Source: Gari tellinella
Lineage: Eukaryota; Mollusca; Bivalvia; Cardiida; Psammobiidae
Direction: 5' to 3'
DNA: 64,000 nucleotides
Assembly (NCBI GenBank): GCA_922989275.2
Contig: OV277868.1
Coordinates: forward strand, 46,684,216 to 46,748,215
Shown here: positions 1-64,000 of the stretch, in pieces
Layout: the number at the start of each line of letters is the position of its first letter
Position numbering within the stretch: the stretch's first letter is position 1
Notes under the pieces: generated by a model
What the model saw: only the letters and a program-made list of their open reading frames with translations
Database searches by the model: none
What the model was told of the DNA's origin: nothing
Made by a program: the position numbers and the translations under genes

Positions 1-96
1 CTTCAACAAGTTGTAGATTGCATACAATTGTAGACGACGAGTTATAGCGGACGATATAGAGGTTAAAACAACGATTAGATTGACTGTGTCTCGTTT

Positions 97-247
97 AACC
101 CCTTCACTGCCATGACGTCATCAATTTTAAACAATTGTCGTCTATTTAGTTATTTTGACTTATGAAATATTGAAATGAGTGTGAAACAGTTTGTATCCTG
201 ATCAGACACCGCGTTACTAGTGTACTCGGGGTACGGCAGTGAAGGCC
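97..247 (+). mobile_element. Family 2 (TTAA) element, partial
   Basis: It begins TTAACCCCTTCACTGCCATG and contains the GTCGTCTA and AAATGAGTG blocks, then AACAGTTTGTATCCTGATCA. It reaches a right end TACGGCAGTGAAGG that lacks the terminal GGTTAA. The second hairpin arm is missing. Confidence 0.6.
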
Positions 248-381
248 AGACTCAGACAGATTAAAAATTTACGAATCTAATCAACGCTCTATCTATGCAA
301 TTTATAGGTTGCTTTTGTATCGATATGGATCACTTTTGGAGGGTAGTTATGTCGAGACCTGACCACATATTTCCATTTCAG

Positions 382-20864
<20,483 letters not shown>

Positions 20865-21720
20865 TAAATGTTTACTCGGTGCATAAGATGTGCCTCAGCA
20901 AATAGTTTGGAGTGTTCCGTGATAAACTTGTTCAAAAAATGTAAATAGTTGACCTGCTTTGTTAAGAGAATATGAAAATGCATGGACTGTTTAATTATAT
21001 TGTACAGCGCTGGGACTGAATATACATGTAAACGATCAAAACAAACAGTGAAGGCCAATTTCAGAGAATATCTCTGTAATGGATTAACACTGTTTTCTTA
21101 TATATTTAAAAGAAATGATAATTCCTTCTTTTATACAAAATAAGAGTTAGTGTCCGTCGCAATTACTTGAGGGACAGAAAAGATAACTTAAAGCAATTGT
21201 TTGAACTTATGATTATAGCAATTCGTCAACGATTGCTTACATCAGTCACTTTCTACACTTTAATGCATTGCTTTTAGCTTTCGAATCGGATTAACGGAAA
21301 CTGATATTATTTTCCTACTAGAAGTAGCAAACATTATATTAAACATATGTTTTAAAGACATGTTTTTATGAACTCCGTGAATGGCATATGCAGTGTACTC
21401 CTGCGGGCATTTATAAGTCCACACACGTATGCACATATGTGTATGCCTTTATACTCGATCATTTGTCAAAATATATAGAATCTTACTTTACTTTTAATTT
21501 TACTTTATAAAATATTCTTGAATTAATACTTAAATTAATAGTTAATGATAAAAACATTTGTCCATCTAGTATGTCTCGATAGTAAAATGGATAAGATGTA
21601 TAGTGTAAAACACCAGAAACTGTTACGTGTAATACATATACTGTTATGTTCTATATTTCAACATGATCTCAATAACTGTACAGTGCATGTATAGATATAA
21701 ACAAACAACGAATACGGGGA
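20865..21720. other. 3' flank of gene A
   Basis: The 3' untranslated region presumably lies here. I see no clean AATAAA close to the stop codon and no repeats I can classify. Confidence 0.4.
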
Positions 21721-21727
21721 AACATTT

Positions 21728-22214
21728 GAGCCGTGCCATGACATTGCAACATTGTAAAAACCAAGCACCGATGTCATCCCAGTCTATGTATCTGAGTTTG
21801 GTCTGCACTGCCAAATACTTTATACAGTGGAGAATCTGTTATTCTTTCCCAATAAACGCGTTTACGCTAAAACTATTATTTGCAGTGCAAACAGTTTGGA
21901 GCCAGATCAGACACCGGGTAACCCGGCGTCTGATCAGGCTCCAAACTGTTTGCCACCAAGATAAACATGAAATATCAGAATTATCCAAATTTGTTCTTTT
22001 CTACGTTTTAGTGCTTTGCGTTTGCGTACGTTTGCGTTTAAACGGGAAAGAATAACAGATTCTCCACTGTATGATACAGCCACATTAATGCTTTAGAAGC
22101 GTGTGGGTGTCAAATAGTGTAGTTCAAGGCCAGTCGCTGCGTCTATGACGCGGCGACTGGCCTTGGTCTACACTATTTGCAAAGCAATAAGACAGGTTTT
22201 ATCGTGGCACGGTT
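21728..22214 (+). mobile_element. Family 6 element, split by a family 1 MITE
   Basis: The left end GAGCCGTGCCATGACATTGC is inverted at the right end as GACAGGTTTTATCGTGGCAC. The hairpin AGTGTAGTTCAAGGCCAGTC with GCGTCTATGACGC is in the right part. The family 1 copy at 21825-22069 interrupts it. Confidence 0.85.
21825..22069 (-). mobile_element. Family 1 MITE nested inside a family 6 element
   Basis: A 245-bp copy with intact ends at TA. The sequence on either side joins to make a family 6 element (21728-22214). Uninterrupted family 6 copies near 51640 and 54880 show the empty site. Confidence 0.9.
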
Positions 22215-22572
22215 CAATTTCAGTAAACAGGATAATCGTGTGGTGGTTTAAATCCACTTTGGTAGATTTCTAGTAGCATGCTCTCGTAGACGTAATTTTA
22301 TTGCATTACCATATTTCTGACTTCACGTCATAGTCAAATTTAAGCATTTACTAGATTAACTCTTTTCCAACTATCAGAGTTTTTAACACAGTTAGTTAGA
22401 CTCCAGATCTTGTCAGTATATCGGTTATCTGGGACCAAACTATTTTATATTCTTTATCATTTTCTTTAAATATCATACTGCATAAAACTTGATTTGAAAC
22501 ATTAACTAACACAGACCGTGTCCGCTTGACTTTTTGCTAGTTAAGGGGAAACATGATTATCTGTTTTCACCC

Positions 22573-22628
22573 AGGTTTCACCCCGAGTAACTCGGCGTCT
22601 CATCAGGATTCAAACTGTTTGACAGTCT
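22573..22628 (+). repeat. Half of a core hairpin
   Basis: CACCCCGAGTAACTCGGCGT then CTCATCAGGATTCAAACTG is the loop and right arm of the core hairpin. The left arm is largely lost. Confidence 0.55.
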
Positions 22629-22721
22629 GGTCCTATATTGGAATATAACAAAGAAGAGAAAACAATTGTTACATACGAAAATCATACTTAGCGTTTAAAA
22701 AAAGAGTAACGGGCCCATAAA

Positions 22722-22954
22722 CAGCGGCGAAATCACTATTTTGTTCCATTAAATGCTTAAACTATTACTTTCCATGCAAACAGTTTGGACCCAGATCAGA
22801 CGCCGGATAACCTGGCGTCTGATCAGGTCCCAAATTGTTTGCAACTAAGATTCAAATGAAAGTCAGCATTGTTAAAAAGTTTTTCTACATTTTAGTGCAG
22901 TGCGTTTGCCTTTCGTTTGCCGTTAAACGGTAAGTGATAAAGTATTTCCCACTG
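22722..22954 (-). mobile_element. Family 1 MITE, old copy
   Basis: Ends CAGCGGCGAAATCACTATTT and AAAGTATTTCCCACTG are recognisable but mutated. The central hairpin GACGCCGGATAACCTGGCGTC is nearly intact. Confidence 0.75.
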
Positions 22955-23417
22955 TACAGGTGGAACAATCTTCGAAAGATGATTACATTGAGGCTTTGTT
23001 GGAAGTTATGTTAAATGGTTGCATATACGAATAAACATCTTGTCAAATTAGAAATAGTTCTAGGGTCTATCTTCATACATTACCTCGTTGTACTATATAG
23101 ATTGCGATGATACAGAACATAAACAGTTTCACACCAACATAAACCAACAATTATCAACAATGAATAATGCTTATACTTCAATCATACGTGTGTGCATTTA
23201 GATATAAAATGCTGCATGTAAACACATCAAGATGAATGTAGATCGGCTAGGAATTAATCATGAATTTATAATCATTTAGTATTTCTATTCTGCAATTTTT
23301 AAAGTAAATTGAAACAAATAAATAAGCACGGTCTTGTTTTTATTTTATGCCCCATCCCACTTAACCCTTTCGTTGTCATTATGGCGGATATACCCTTCTA
23401 GCACAGTCGCTTTTATA

Positions 23418-23669
23418 TTAGAATATAACCTACATTTTAAACCAATCAAACTGCCTTTTCCATCCCATTAAGTACGGCACTTAATCATTAAGTATTTTGT
23501 TGTGTTTCGACGTCGCGTGGTGTCTGCGCGCGCTATAGATAACTCCGCCTCGTACTGTTTTAAAGAATGCCATATTTGGGCGATCTCACAACCAGAATAA
23601 GTCAGCTTTGTTTACTATGCGTGTGAATTATGTAGTCCTCGGCCAATAAAAATGTAGGTTATATTCTAA
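23418..23669 (+). mobile_element. Inverted-repeat element, TTAGAATATAACC ends
   Basis: A 252-bp unit with perfect 21-bp inverted ends (TTAGAATATAACCTACATTT). It lies next to a second foldback. An isolated related word (ATGTAGGTTATATT) occurs at about 29223. Confidence 0.75.
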
Positions 23670-23673
23670 GTTA

Positions 23674-23778
23674 GTTAGAACATATTAAATGAAATCTTGA
23701 TGGTTAAGAAGGGGCCACTCGCTAACGCTCGTTACGCCCCTTCTTTATCATTAAGATTTTCACTTAATATGTTCTAAC
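23674..23778 (+). mobile_element. 105-bp foldback element
   Basis: GTTAGAACATATTAAATGAA ending GAAGGGGC is mirrored by GCCCCTTCTTTATCATTAAG and then ATATGTTCTAAC. The loop ACTCGCTAACGCTCGTTAC contains a small repeat. Confidence 0.8.
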
Positions 23779-23890
23779 TATAACTTATCGTCTGCTTATT
23801 GTAACCTAAGAAACATTAATATGAGTGTTAAACAGTCAGGATCCAGGTCAGACGACACAATATAAGACGTTACGTGTTGAATAAGTGTCT

Positions 23891-24118
23891 GGGCCCGTTT
23901 AAAAAAACTTCGTACGACAAAATCGGCCGTAAATCAAAAATTTAAAAATCATTTTATTTCTAATTTCTCTAACTAATCCTGTCTTGTGACATCTCTTTGA
24001 AATTGTCTTTCAAGATGATTCCAAAGAGATGTCACAAGACAGGATTAGATGGAGAAATAAATAACGATTGAGATTTTACGACAATATTTGTCGTACGATG
24101 TTTTATGAAACGGGCCCC
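23891..24118 (+). mobile_element. Family 5 MITE (GGGCC..CGTACGACA ends)
   Basis: Ends GGGCCCGTTT..TTCGTACGACAA and TTGTCGTACGATGTTTTATG..GGGCCC. The inner arms are TAATCCTGTCTTGTGACATC and complement. Copies at 26773-26991 and 56309-56530. Confidence 0.82.
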
Positions 24119-24212
24119 TGGTCTTTGCCTACAATATTAACAAGTGTACTCCTCATATATACACTGTCTGCAAATGACGCAAATATGCGTGACTAGGGTT
24201 CAAAGAGTTTAA
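24119..24212 (-). mobile_element. Fragment of the TTAACTCTTTG subtype
   Basis: GCAAATGACGCAAATATGCG, then GACTAGGGTTCAAAGAGTT followed by TAA, is the complement of the left end of the element at 27648-27874. The rest is missing. Confidence 0.6.
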
Positions 24213-24287
24213 CGGAGTAAGAATCCTATTCAACCCCACTCTCTGTACAAAAATCCTTTACACTGCCTGAACTTTGTATGATGGATT

Positions 24288-24560
24288 CATATGAATGAGC
24301 CGTGTCATGACAAAACATGCCTTTTTGCATTGCAAGCAGTGTAGATCAATGCCAGCCGCCGCGTCTTTGGCGCGGCGGCTGGTCTTGATCTTCACTGTTT
24401 GACACCTACAATATTCTAAAGCATTGTATTTAGCTCTATTATCTACGGTATTCGGCAGTGTAGACCAAACTCAGACACAGTGCTTGGGATGACAACGGTT
24501 CTTGGTCTGAACAATAATGCGATCCAATAAGGCAGGTTTTGTCATGGCATAGCTCATATG
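24288..24560 (+). mobile_element. Family 6 element, complete
   Basis: Ends CATATGAATGAGCCGTGTCATG and GTTTTGTCATGGCATAGCTC, then ATATG. The hairpin AGTGTAGATCAATGCCAGCC around GCCGCGTCTTTGGCGCGGC has outer arms GCAAGCAGTG and CACTGTTTG. Confidence 0.8.
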
Positions 24561-24637
24561 TTTGTGCAGAAAAATTACTCAAATAACCATCAGCTTATAT
24601 GACAAAATTAGCTCAATCCTCCCAAACTAATCAATAT

Positions 24638-24990
24638 ACAGTGCTCCCTTCCCTCAACGGCCCTATCAACAACGACTCCTTCCTTCCAACGACATTTTCC
24701 GCAGTTCCTTAAACAAAACAACACTTACACTGCTTCAATATCGTCTGCTTAAAATTGTCCTCTGCTGTTTATATAAGTGGAAATTTTGATGAAAGAAATA
24801 TAATTACGAGTGACAAACAGCTTGAACCCAGATCAGACGCCGCGTGACGCGGCGTCCGATCTGGATTCAAGCTGTTTGCAAATGTAAGCAAATTCTTAAT
24901 TTTCCCTCTCTATAACGACTCCCTCCGAACAACAGACACAAGCTGTGTATCCCATTTGAAGTCGTTGTAGAAAGGGAGCACCGTATTTGA
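24638..24990 (+). mobile_element. Inverted-repeat element CAGTGCTCCCT with an internal core hairpin
   Basis: Ends CAGTGCTCCCTTCC and GAAAGGGAGCACCG sit next to TA. The middle holds a core hairpin (24814-24878, GCCGCGTGACGCGGC) with GTCGTCTGC-like family 2 sequence before it, so a family 2 element may be nested here. Confidence 0.6.
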
Positions 24991-25344
24991 TAATTTCAAC
25001 CATCGTCTTTTAATATGTTGCATATTTTATAAGTACCGAAAACGTATATAAGCACCAATATTTGCAAACAACAGATGAATGTGCAGAACTGTTTTAAGCT
25101 TTTATTTCTCTAATTTAAAGTTTAGATTTTTGTTACTAAGAACATGTTGAAATGAGTGTCAAACAGATTAGACCCTAATAGGACACCCCGTTATGCGGCG
25201 TTTGACTTAGGTCTAAACTGTTGCAAATAACAACTGTACTCAGTTTAAGCAGCGGATGGGTTAATGGAAGTAAGAATAACGCAGTGCTATACAATGTGAT
25301 TTAATTAAATGCTAGTGTTTTGAAGTTGTTAACTATCATTTTAA

Positions 25345-25542
25345 CCCCTTCACTGCCTTACCCCAAGCACAACAGTTTTTTGCAAAACAGTTTGGATCCT
25401 GATCAGACGCCGCGTTACGCGGCGTCTGATCAGGATTCAAACGGTTTTACACTCATTTCAACATTTCTTCAGTTAAAATAGCAAACAGTAAAAATTAAGA
25501 CAACAATTGTTTAGAATTGATGACGTCACGGCAGTCAATGGG
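25345..25542 (+). mobile_element. Family 2 MITE with TTAA duplication
   Basis: A 198-bp element starting CCCCTTCACTGCCTTACCCC and ending GTCACGGCAGTCAATGGG, between TTAA copies. The core hairpin GGATCCTGATCAGACGCCGC with complement lies at about 25384-25450. Confidence 0.9.
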
Positions 25543-25797
25543 TTAATCTGAGTAGCAAACAGGTTTGGAGCTCGATCACCACCTAAACATTTTGCATTAT
25601 AATGAATAGTATTAACACAAATATATTTGGAAACAATTTTGTTGTATGTAGAAGCTTTGTACATTACTATTTTCTTATAAAAAATAATATATCATAAAGA
25701 AGAAGGAAATAATATGCTGTTTATTTGTTTTACTGCGGCTAGGACAACATACAAATACAATGATTATGGAAAAAATAAGAAACAAGTATAAACTTAA

Positions 25798-25912
25798 CCC
25801 ATTCACTGCCTTAACACGAATGCATTGTTTATTTGCAAAAATAAAATATTAAAAATATTAAATTGGGTGTCAATACGCGGAGTCTTATCAGAATTCAAAC
25901 TATTTGCAAATA
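25798..25912 (+). mobile_element. Family 2 left fragment
   Basis: TTAACCCATTCACTGCCTTA at the left, then a single hairpin arm CGCGGAGTCTTATCAGAATTC. It is cut off by the family 3 element that follows. Confidence 0.55.
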
Positions 25913-26339
25913 CAGTAAAACCTTTATATTACGACCACTAAATTGTGTCTTTTTTTAGGTGTTTAACGCATATGGCCGCTTAACCCACTTGTACCCAGTG
26001 GATTCTTCCATGTTTATATTGGATTAGTCCATTTTTTATCAAAGGGATGCCGGGTCAAAATTTTCATTTTCATTTTGTTTTATATTGAAATTCCTATCAG
26101 CAAACAGTGTAGACTCTGATCAGACGCAGCATTATGCGGCTTCTGATCAGAGTCTACACTGTTTGCCTATGTTCCATATATGGGATCGTGGACACAAATG
26201 GGTTAAAGTTATGTGAACGTAAAACAGAAAGCTCCTTCAAGAGCTTTCTGATTTACGTTCACCTTGCTTAATTCTGTCACCTGTATGCTATACATTCAAT
26301 AAGCCTCCTTCTTAAGGTCGCAATAGAGAGGCTTTACCG
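25913..26339 (+). mobile_element. Family 3 MITE interrupted by a TTAA element
   Basis: Ends CAGTAAAACCTTTATATTAC and GCAATAGAGAGGCTTTACCG at TA. Removing the nested 219 bp plus one TTAA leaves about 204 bp, the size of the intact 17784 copy. The inner hairpin CAGAAAGCTCCTTCAAGAGC is kept. Confidence 0.85.
25984..26202 (+). mobile_element. TTAA MITE nested in family 3
   Basis: A 219-bp element, CCCACTTGTACCCAGTGG to GTGGACACAAATGGG, between TTAA copies. Its hairpin is GCAAACAGTGTAGACTCTGA with complement around GCAGCATTATGCGGC. Confidence 0.9.
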
Positions 26340-26551
26340 TAACTATAGTAATAGAGGAAAGGAAGGGTAGGTGTAAGATTTATGAATACTCGATCATACA
26401 GTTTGTTCATAGAAAGAAGTATTTCACAAATACTTACACAAGAAGTTATAGCAACACTAATGTACATAATCATTCAGTGTTATGCAAGTAGTTAACAAAC
26501 TCTCATACAAACATACATATACAAATTAAGAACTTACAGTGTATAAGCTAG

Positions 26552-26774
26552 GATTTCAAAATAAATGCGTTTGAGCTTAAACGAGTGTCTATTGAAAACA
26601 GTTTGGAGCAACATCAGACGTCATATGAATCGCTGTCTGGTTAGGCTCCAAACAATTTGTCTTTCCGATTATAATAAAATCTCAAGATGCTCAATGATTT
26701 TTTTTTCTATATCTTATAACAATGTTCTTGTTTTTCGTTTCGTGTAACTGGGAAATAATCACGTCGTCCACAGG
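26552..26774 (-). mobile_element. Family 1 MITE, heavily decayed
   Basis: The hairpin arms AACAGTTTGGAGC and GCTCCAAACAATTTG, the AATGCGTTTGAGC segment and the GGGAAATAATCACGTCGTCC end are still visible. The terminal bases are lost. Confidence 0.55.
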
Positions 26775-26991
26775 GGTCCGTTTTATGAAAAGTCGTACGA
26801 CAAAAACGGTCGTAAGTCAAAACTTTTTAAGATAAATCTAATTTCTTATTTCTCTATCTAATCCTGTCTTTTGACATTACTCAAAGAGATGTCAAAAGAC
26901 AGGATTAGATCGAGAAATATATAATCATTATTAATCTTAGAATCTCACTTACGACCATTTTTGTCGTACGACGTTTCATAAAACAGGCCCC
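26773..26991 (+). mobile_element. Family 5 MITE
   Basis: Ends GGGGTCCGTTTTATGAAAAG with TCGTACGACAAAAACG, and CGTTTCATAAAACAGGCCCC. The inner arms TAATCCTGTCTTTTGACAT pair well. Confidence 0.82.
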
Positions 26992-27380
26992 AGTGCTATA
27001 CAGTGAATATCCGTCATATCAACATACACAACCATCTGAGTCTTTCGATTCTCCAATGGTGTGTGAAGAGGCGCTCAGGACCTCACATTAACAACTTTCA
27101 ACTGTGTTTAATTATATATAAAAATGTAAAGACATCTCTAGGTTATATAGCTAGCTATTTTTCCATGTAACTTGACAATGTGTTGCTTCAACAATCCTTA
27201 AATACATAGCAAACAGTGTATACTAATACCATCAGATCGGGAATCACACTCAGGGCTTAACAAGTACAAGTATCAGGGCTTAAGTGTCATGGGATGTCAG
27301 TTGTTAGCAAGCTCATTATAGTTGACCATCTTTCATTTGTATGAGTTTGTTTCATGCGAAAAAGCAATGAATGAGATGTA

Positions 27381-27626
27381 CAGTGGAGAATCTGTTATTC
27401 TTTCCCGTTTAAACGCAAACGTACGCAAACGCAAAGCACTAAAACGTAGAAAAGAACAACTTTTGGACAATTCTGATAATTCTTGTTTATCTTGGTGGCA
27501 AACAGTTTGGAGCCTGATCAGACGCCGGGTTACCCGGCGTCTGATCTGGCTCCAAACTGTTTGCACTGCAAATAATAGTTTTAGCGTAAACGCGTTTATT
27601 GGGAAAGAATAACACATTCTCCACTG
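27381..27626 (+). mobile_element. Family 1 MITE (TA-flanked)
   Basis: A 246-bp copy nearly identical to 1126-1371, flanked by TA, with an intact hairpin. It lies in the region between genes A and B. Confidence 0.9.
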
Positions 27627-27647
27627 TATGCAATGTACTTTACTTAA

Positions 27648-27874
27648 CTCTTTGAACCCTAGTCACGCATATATGCGTCATTTGCAAAAGATGTACATGT
27701 GAGGAGTATGCAAACAGTGCAGACCATGATCAGAGGACTCCTTAAATTCTAATCAGGGTCTACACTGTTTGGCATTTTGACATATTTTGTGAAAATCAAC
27801 CATAAAATGTCAAAAATAGACTAGACTAAATTGAAAATTAGAATTGTCCATTTGAGGTTTCAGGGAGGAAAGGG
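27648..27874 (+). mobile_element. TTAA MITE, CTCTTTGAACCC subtype
   Basis: TTAA duplications at 27644-27647 and 27875-27878. Left end CTCTTTGAACCCTAG, right end GGGAGGAAAGGG. The hairpin is GCAAACAGTGCAGACCATGA with GTCTACACTGTTTGG around AGAGGACTCC. Confidence 0.8.
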
Positions 27875-27962
27875 TTAACTGTTTTTGGTCCAATATGCAT
27901 CATAAGTCCACAATTTGGATCCAGATAAAAGACCGCATTACGTGGCGTCTGATCTGGCTTAA

Positions 27963-28190
27963 CCCTTTCGAAGCCAAATTTATCGCGAGGTTTGTACCCC
28001 TTCACCGTCTGCTTCACTATTCTTGTTTGCAAGATCGCTTCAAAGAAAGATTCAATGTTGTATGACTTACGAAATGTCGATACAAGTGACAAACAGTTTG
28101 GATTCTGATCAGACGCCGCGTTACGCGGCGTCTAAACAGGATCCAAATTGTTTGAAAAATCGATTTCATGCGACTTAGGCGCAGAAAGGG
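27963..28190 (+). mobile_element. Family 2 MITE
   Basis: It starts after TTAA with CCCTTTCGAAGCC and ends GCGCAGAAAGGG before TAAT (a one-step decay of TTAA). The core hairpin has GCCGCGTTACGCGGC. A truncated hairpin copy lies just before it at 27905-27958. Confidence 0.8.
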
Positions 28191-28199
28191 TAATTTTGT

Positions 28200-28690
28200 T
28201 TAATAATTCAAATAGACACGATGTATGTCCTTAGCCCTACTGATGCCCACAGAAAATCAAAATTGAAATTCCCGGATAATTCCCTGAATTTCCCTGGCTG
28301 AAAGGTGGTTTCCCTGATTTTTTTCGCGGCCTACACACCTCAAATACAACTGTGTAAGATGGCTTCCAACCACCCCTGAAAGCCATACATTCAACATCAT
28401 ACCGCCATACTTCTTTACTCATACTTTTTGAGTGTTGCATTTTTGTACATATCTTTTATTTATATTTTTCTAATGTAACATGTCAGCAGTGTTCACAGCT
28501 AGGTCTCAAAGTTCAGCACTTTACTTGCAACTATAATTGAACCATTTCATGTTTTGATTCTTCTTGCATCTTTTATAGCTATAGTGTCTTAAAGCCAAGT
28601 TTTAGTTATCTCAAACACCTTCCAAAAACTTGTAGTTTCTTTCAGAAAAACGTTTTTTGTAAAGGACAATGTAAACACTTTGACAAGTAC
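28200..28690. other. Intergenic sequence, no feature
   Basis: Between the two genes. The word TTCCCTG occurs three times near 28270-28320, but I cannot build a repeat or gene from it. Confidence 0.4.
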
Positions 28691-29345
28691 ACAAATGGTT
28701 TTGATCATCAATTATTTTTAAATATCAGCTTCAGAGTACAAATACTTCATATATTAAGGGTAAAGTTCATCACTTGCAAGTAAACCTTAATATTGGCATT
28801 TCAGTGAAAACATTTCAGTTCACATCAAATCAAAATGTTTTACAAATTTAAATTATTTTTTGTTTAAACTAAGTAACAATACAATGTTCAACCTATAGGA
28901 TTTAGGAAATTTCTGTTCAAAAGATCAGCTTCCAAATGCAAACATTTCAGGCACAATTAGTGATTCTCAACACTTGCATCAAAACCTCTCAATTAAAGTC
29001 CAAAACAGGTCAAACTATTAGAACATTGCACAGTATTGTTTTTGTTATCTATAGTAAATTGTCACATTCAACCCAAAGGAAACCTCAATTACAAATATCA
29101 GTTTTCTTGTGGAAATATTTCACGTAGTATTTCTGCATCACAACACTTGCATGAAAACCTTTACCTATATATTTCAGATTCAAAACCTTAATAGATATTT
29201 AAGTAAAAAAAGCTAAGTCCAATGTAGGTTATATTGATAAAAATTCAGAGTAACTTTCTGTGTCTACTACACTACATCACTGTTCAACCCATAGGGCCCT
29301 CAATTACAAATATCAGCTTCCCAGTGCAAATATTTCAGACATTCA
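28690..29345 (+). repeat. Degenerate tandem repeat, period about 175-215 bp
   Basis: The words GTTCAACC(C)ATAGG (28884, 29068, 29284), ATATCAGCTTCC.A.TGCAAA (about 28725, 28925, 29310) and CACTTGCA..AAACCT (about 28772, 28971, 29147) recur in the same order. It is probably an old satellite-like array of about three to four units in the 3' flank of gene B. Confidence 0.6.
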
Positions 29346-29722
29346 GTAGCCTTAGCAGGGCAACATAAAGCATATATATTTTGACCAGGATAGAAACAGA
29401 ACATACAGGTGTGCATTTGATGCCGCATTGTTAAACCATGAGTGAACAACAGTTACAACAACCATGGTCAGCTGTTGGAAATGTTTTGCCTTAGTATTCT
29501 TATTCAAGATATTCATTAAACCTCCCCTGAAAATTCTGCAAACATTTTGTTAGTGTTCTCGTGTATATCATAAACATAGGTATGGCTAAAATGTACATTT
29601 AAAACGAGTGTACATGTACAGACCAGACAGTAGTTATATTAAAGGAGAAAATAAAATATCGATGAAACGTTTAACGCATATGGTATTTTGTGAAGTGAAG
29701 ATAATAAATTCAATCCTCATTA

Positions 29723-63891
<34,169 letters not shown>

Positions 63892-64000
63892 CTATTGTCC
63901 ATAGAACAAACAGTTATATATAAATAAGTACTGCTGATTACGACTGTACATACGTGAAGTACTTGAAACAATCATGGTGTTTAAAGCAGTTCATGCCTTA

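Noticed and set aside
28237..28440. 67-codon minus-strand ORF between the genes
   Set aside because: No motif, no splice context, and a low-complexity TTCCCTG region. I cannot support it as a gene.

Overview
The window is animal nuclear DNA. It is intron-rich, AT-rich, and packed with short inverted-repeat transposable elements. Protein content and repeat style suggest a mollusc, most likely a bivalve, but the species cannot be fixed from the sequence alone. Only two host genes are clear. Both encode multi-domain family 1 glycoside hydrolases (GH1, the lactase-phlorizin hydrolase / beta-glucosidase family), and both run off the window at their 5' ends.

Gene A is on the + strand, with 18 exons at 382-20864. 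Gene B is on the - strand, with 20 exons from 63891 down to 29723. They are convergent, tail to tail, about 8.9 kb apart. Seventeen of the 18 comparable internal and boundary exons have identical lengths; one differs by 9 nt, and the terminal exons differ by 18 nt. All splice junctions I assigned are GT-AG and the reading frame stays open throughout, giving 1077 aa visible for A and 1179 aa for B. Each gene shows the end of one GH1 repeat (called X here), then two complete repeats (Y and Z), then a short linker and a hydrophobic C-terminus with almost no tail, which suggests GPI anchoring. Y and Z keep both catalytic glutamates (NEP and ITENG) in both genes. Repeat X of gene B has ITSNG in place of ITENG and NFQW in place of NFEW, so it is predicted to be catalytically dead, like the degenerate repeats of lactase-phlorizin hydrolase and klotho.

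The introns and the 20.9-29.7 kb gap are filled with non-autonomous transposons. The main families are: (1) about 246-bp TA-flanked elements ending CAGTGGAGAA; (2) about 200-240-bp TTAA-flanked elements ending CCC/GGG (piggyBac-like); (3) about 185-205-bp TA-flanked elements ending CAGTAAAACC; (4) CAGTCGAAC..TTCGA elements; (5) GGGCC..GTCGTACGACA elements; (6) GAGCCGTGCCATGACA elements. Families 1, 2 and 6 carry central hairpins whose outer arms are the same (CAAACAGT..ACTGTTTG) although their termini are unrelated. Larger elements include a 1.4-kb Tc1-like transposon with a broken transposase (56609-58037), an 847-bp Tc1-like remnant (45053-45899), a nearly perfect 1.38-kb palindrome ending 20 bp from a gene B splice site (52112-53490), and a 2.9-kb inverted-repeat element carrying C2H2 zinc-finger coding sequence (58636-61549). 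Nested insertions give in-window empty-site comparisons that establish TA and TTAA as the targets of two families.
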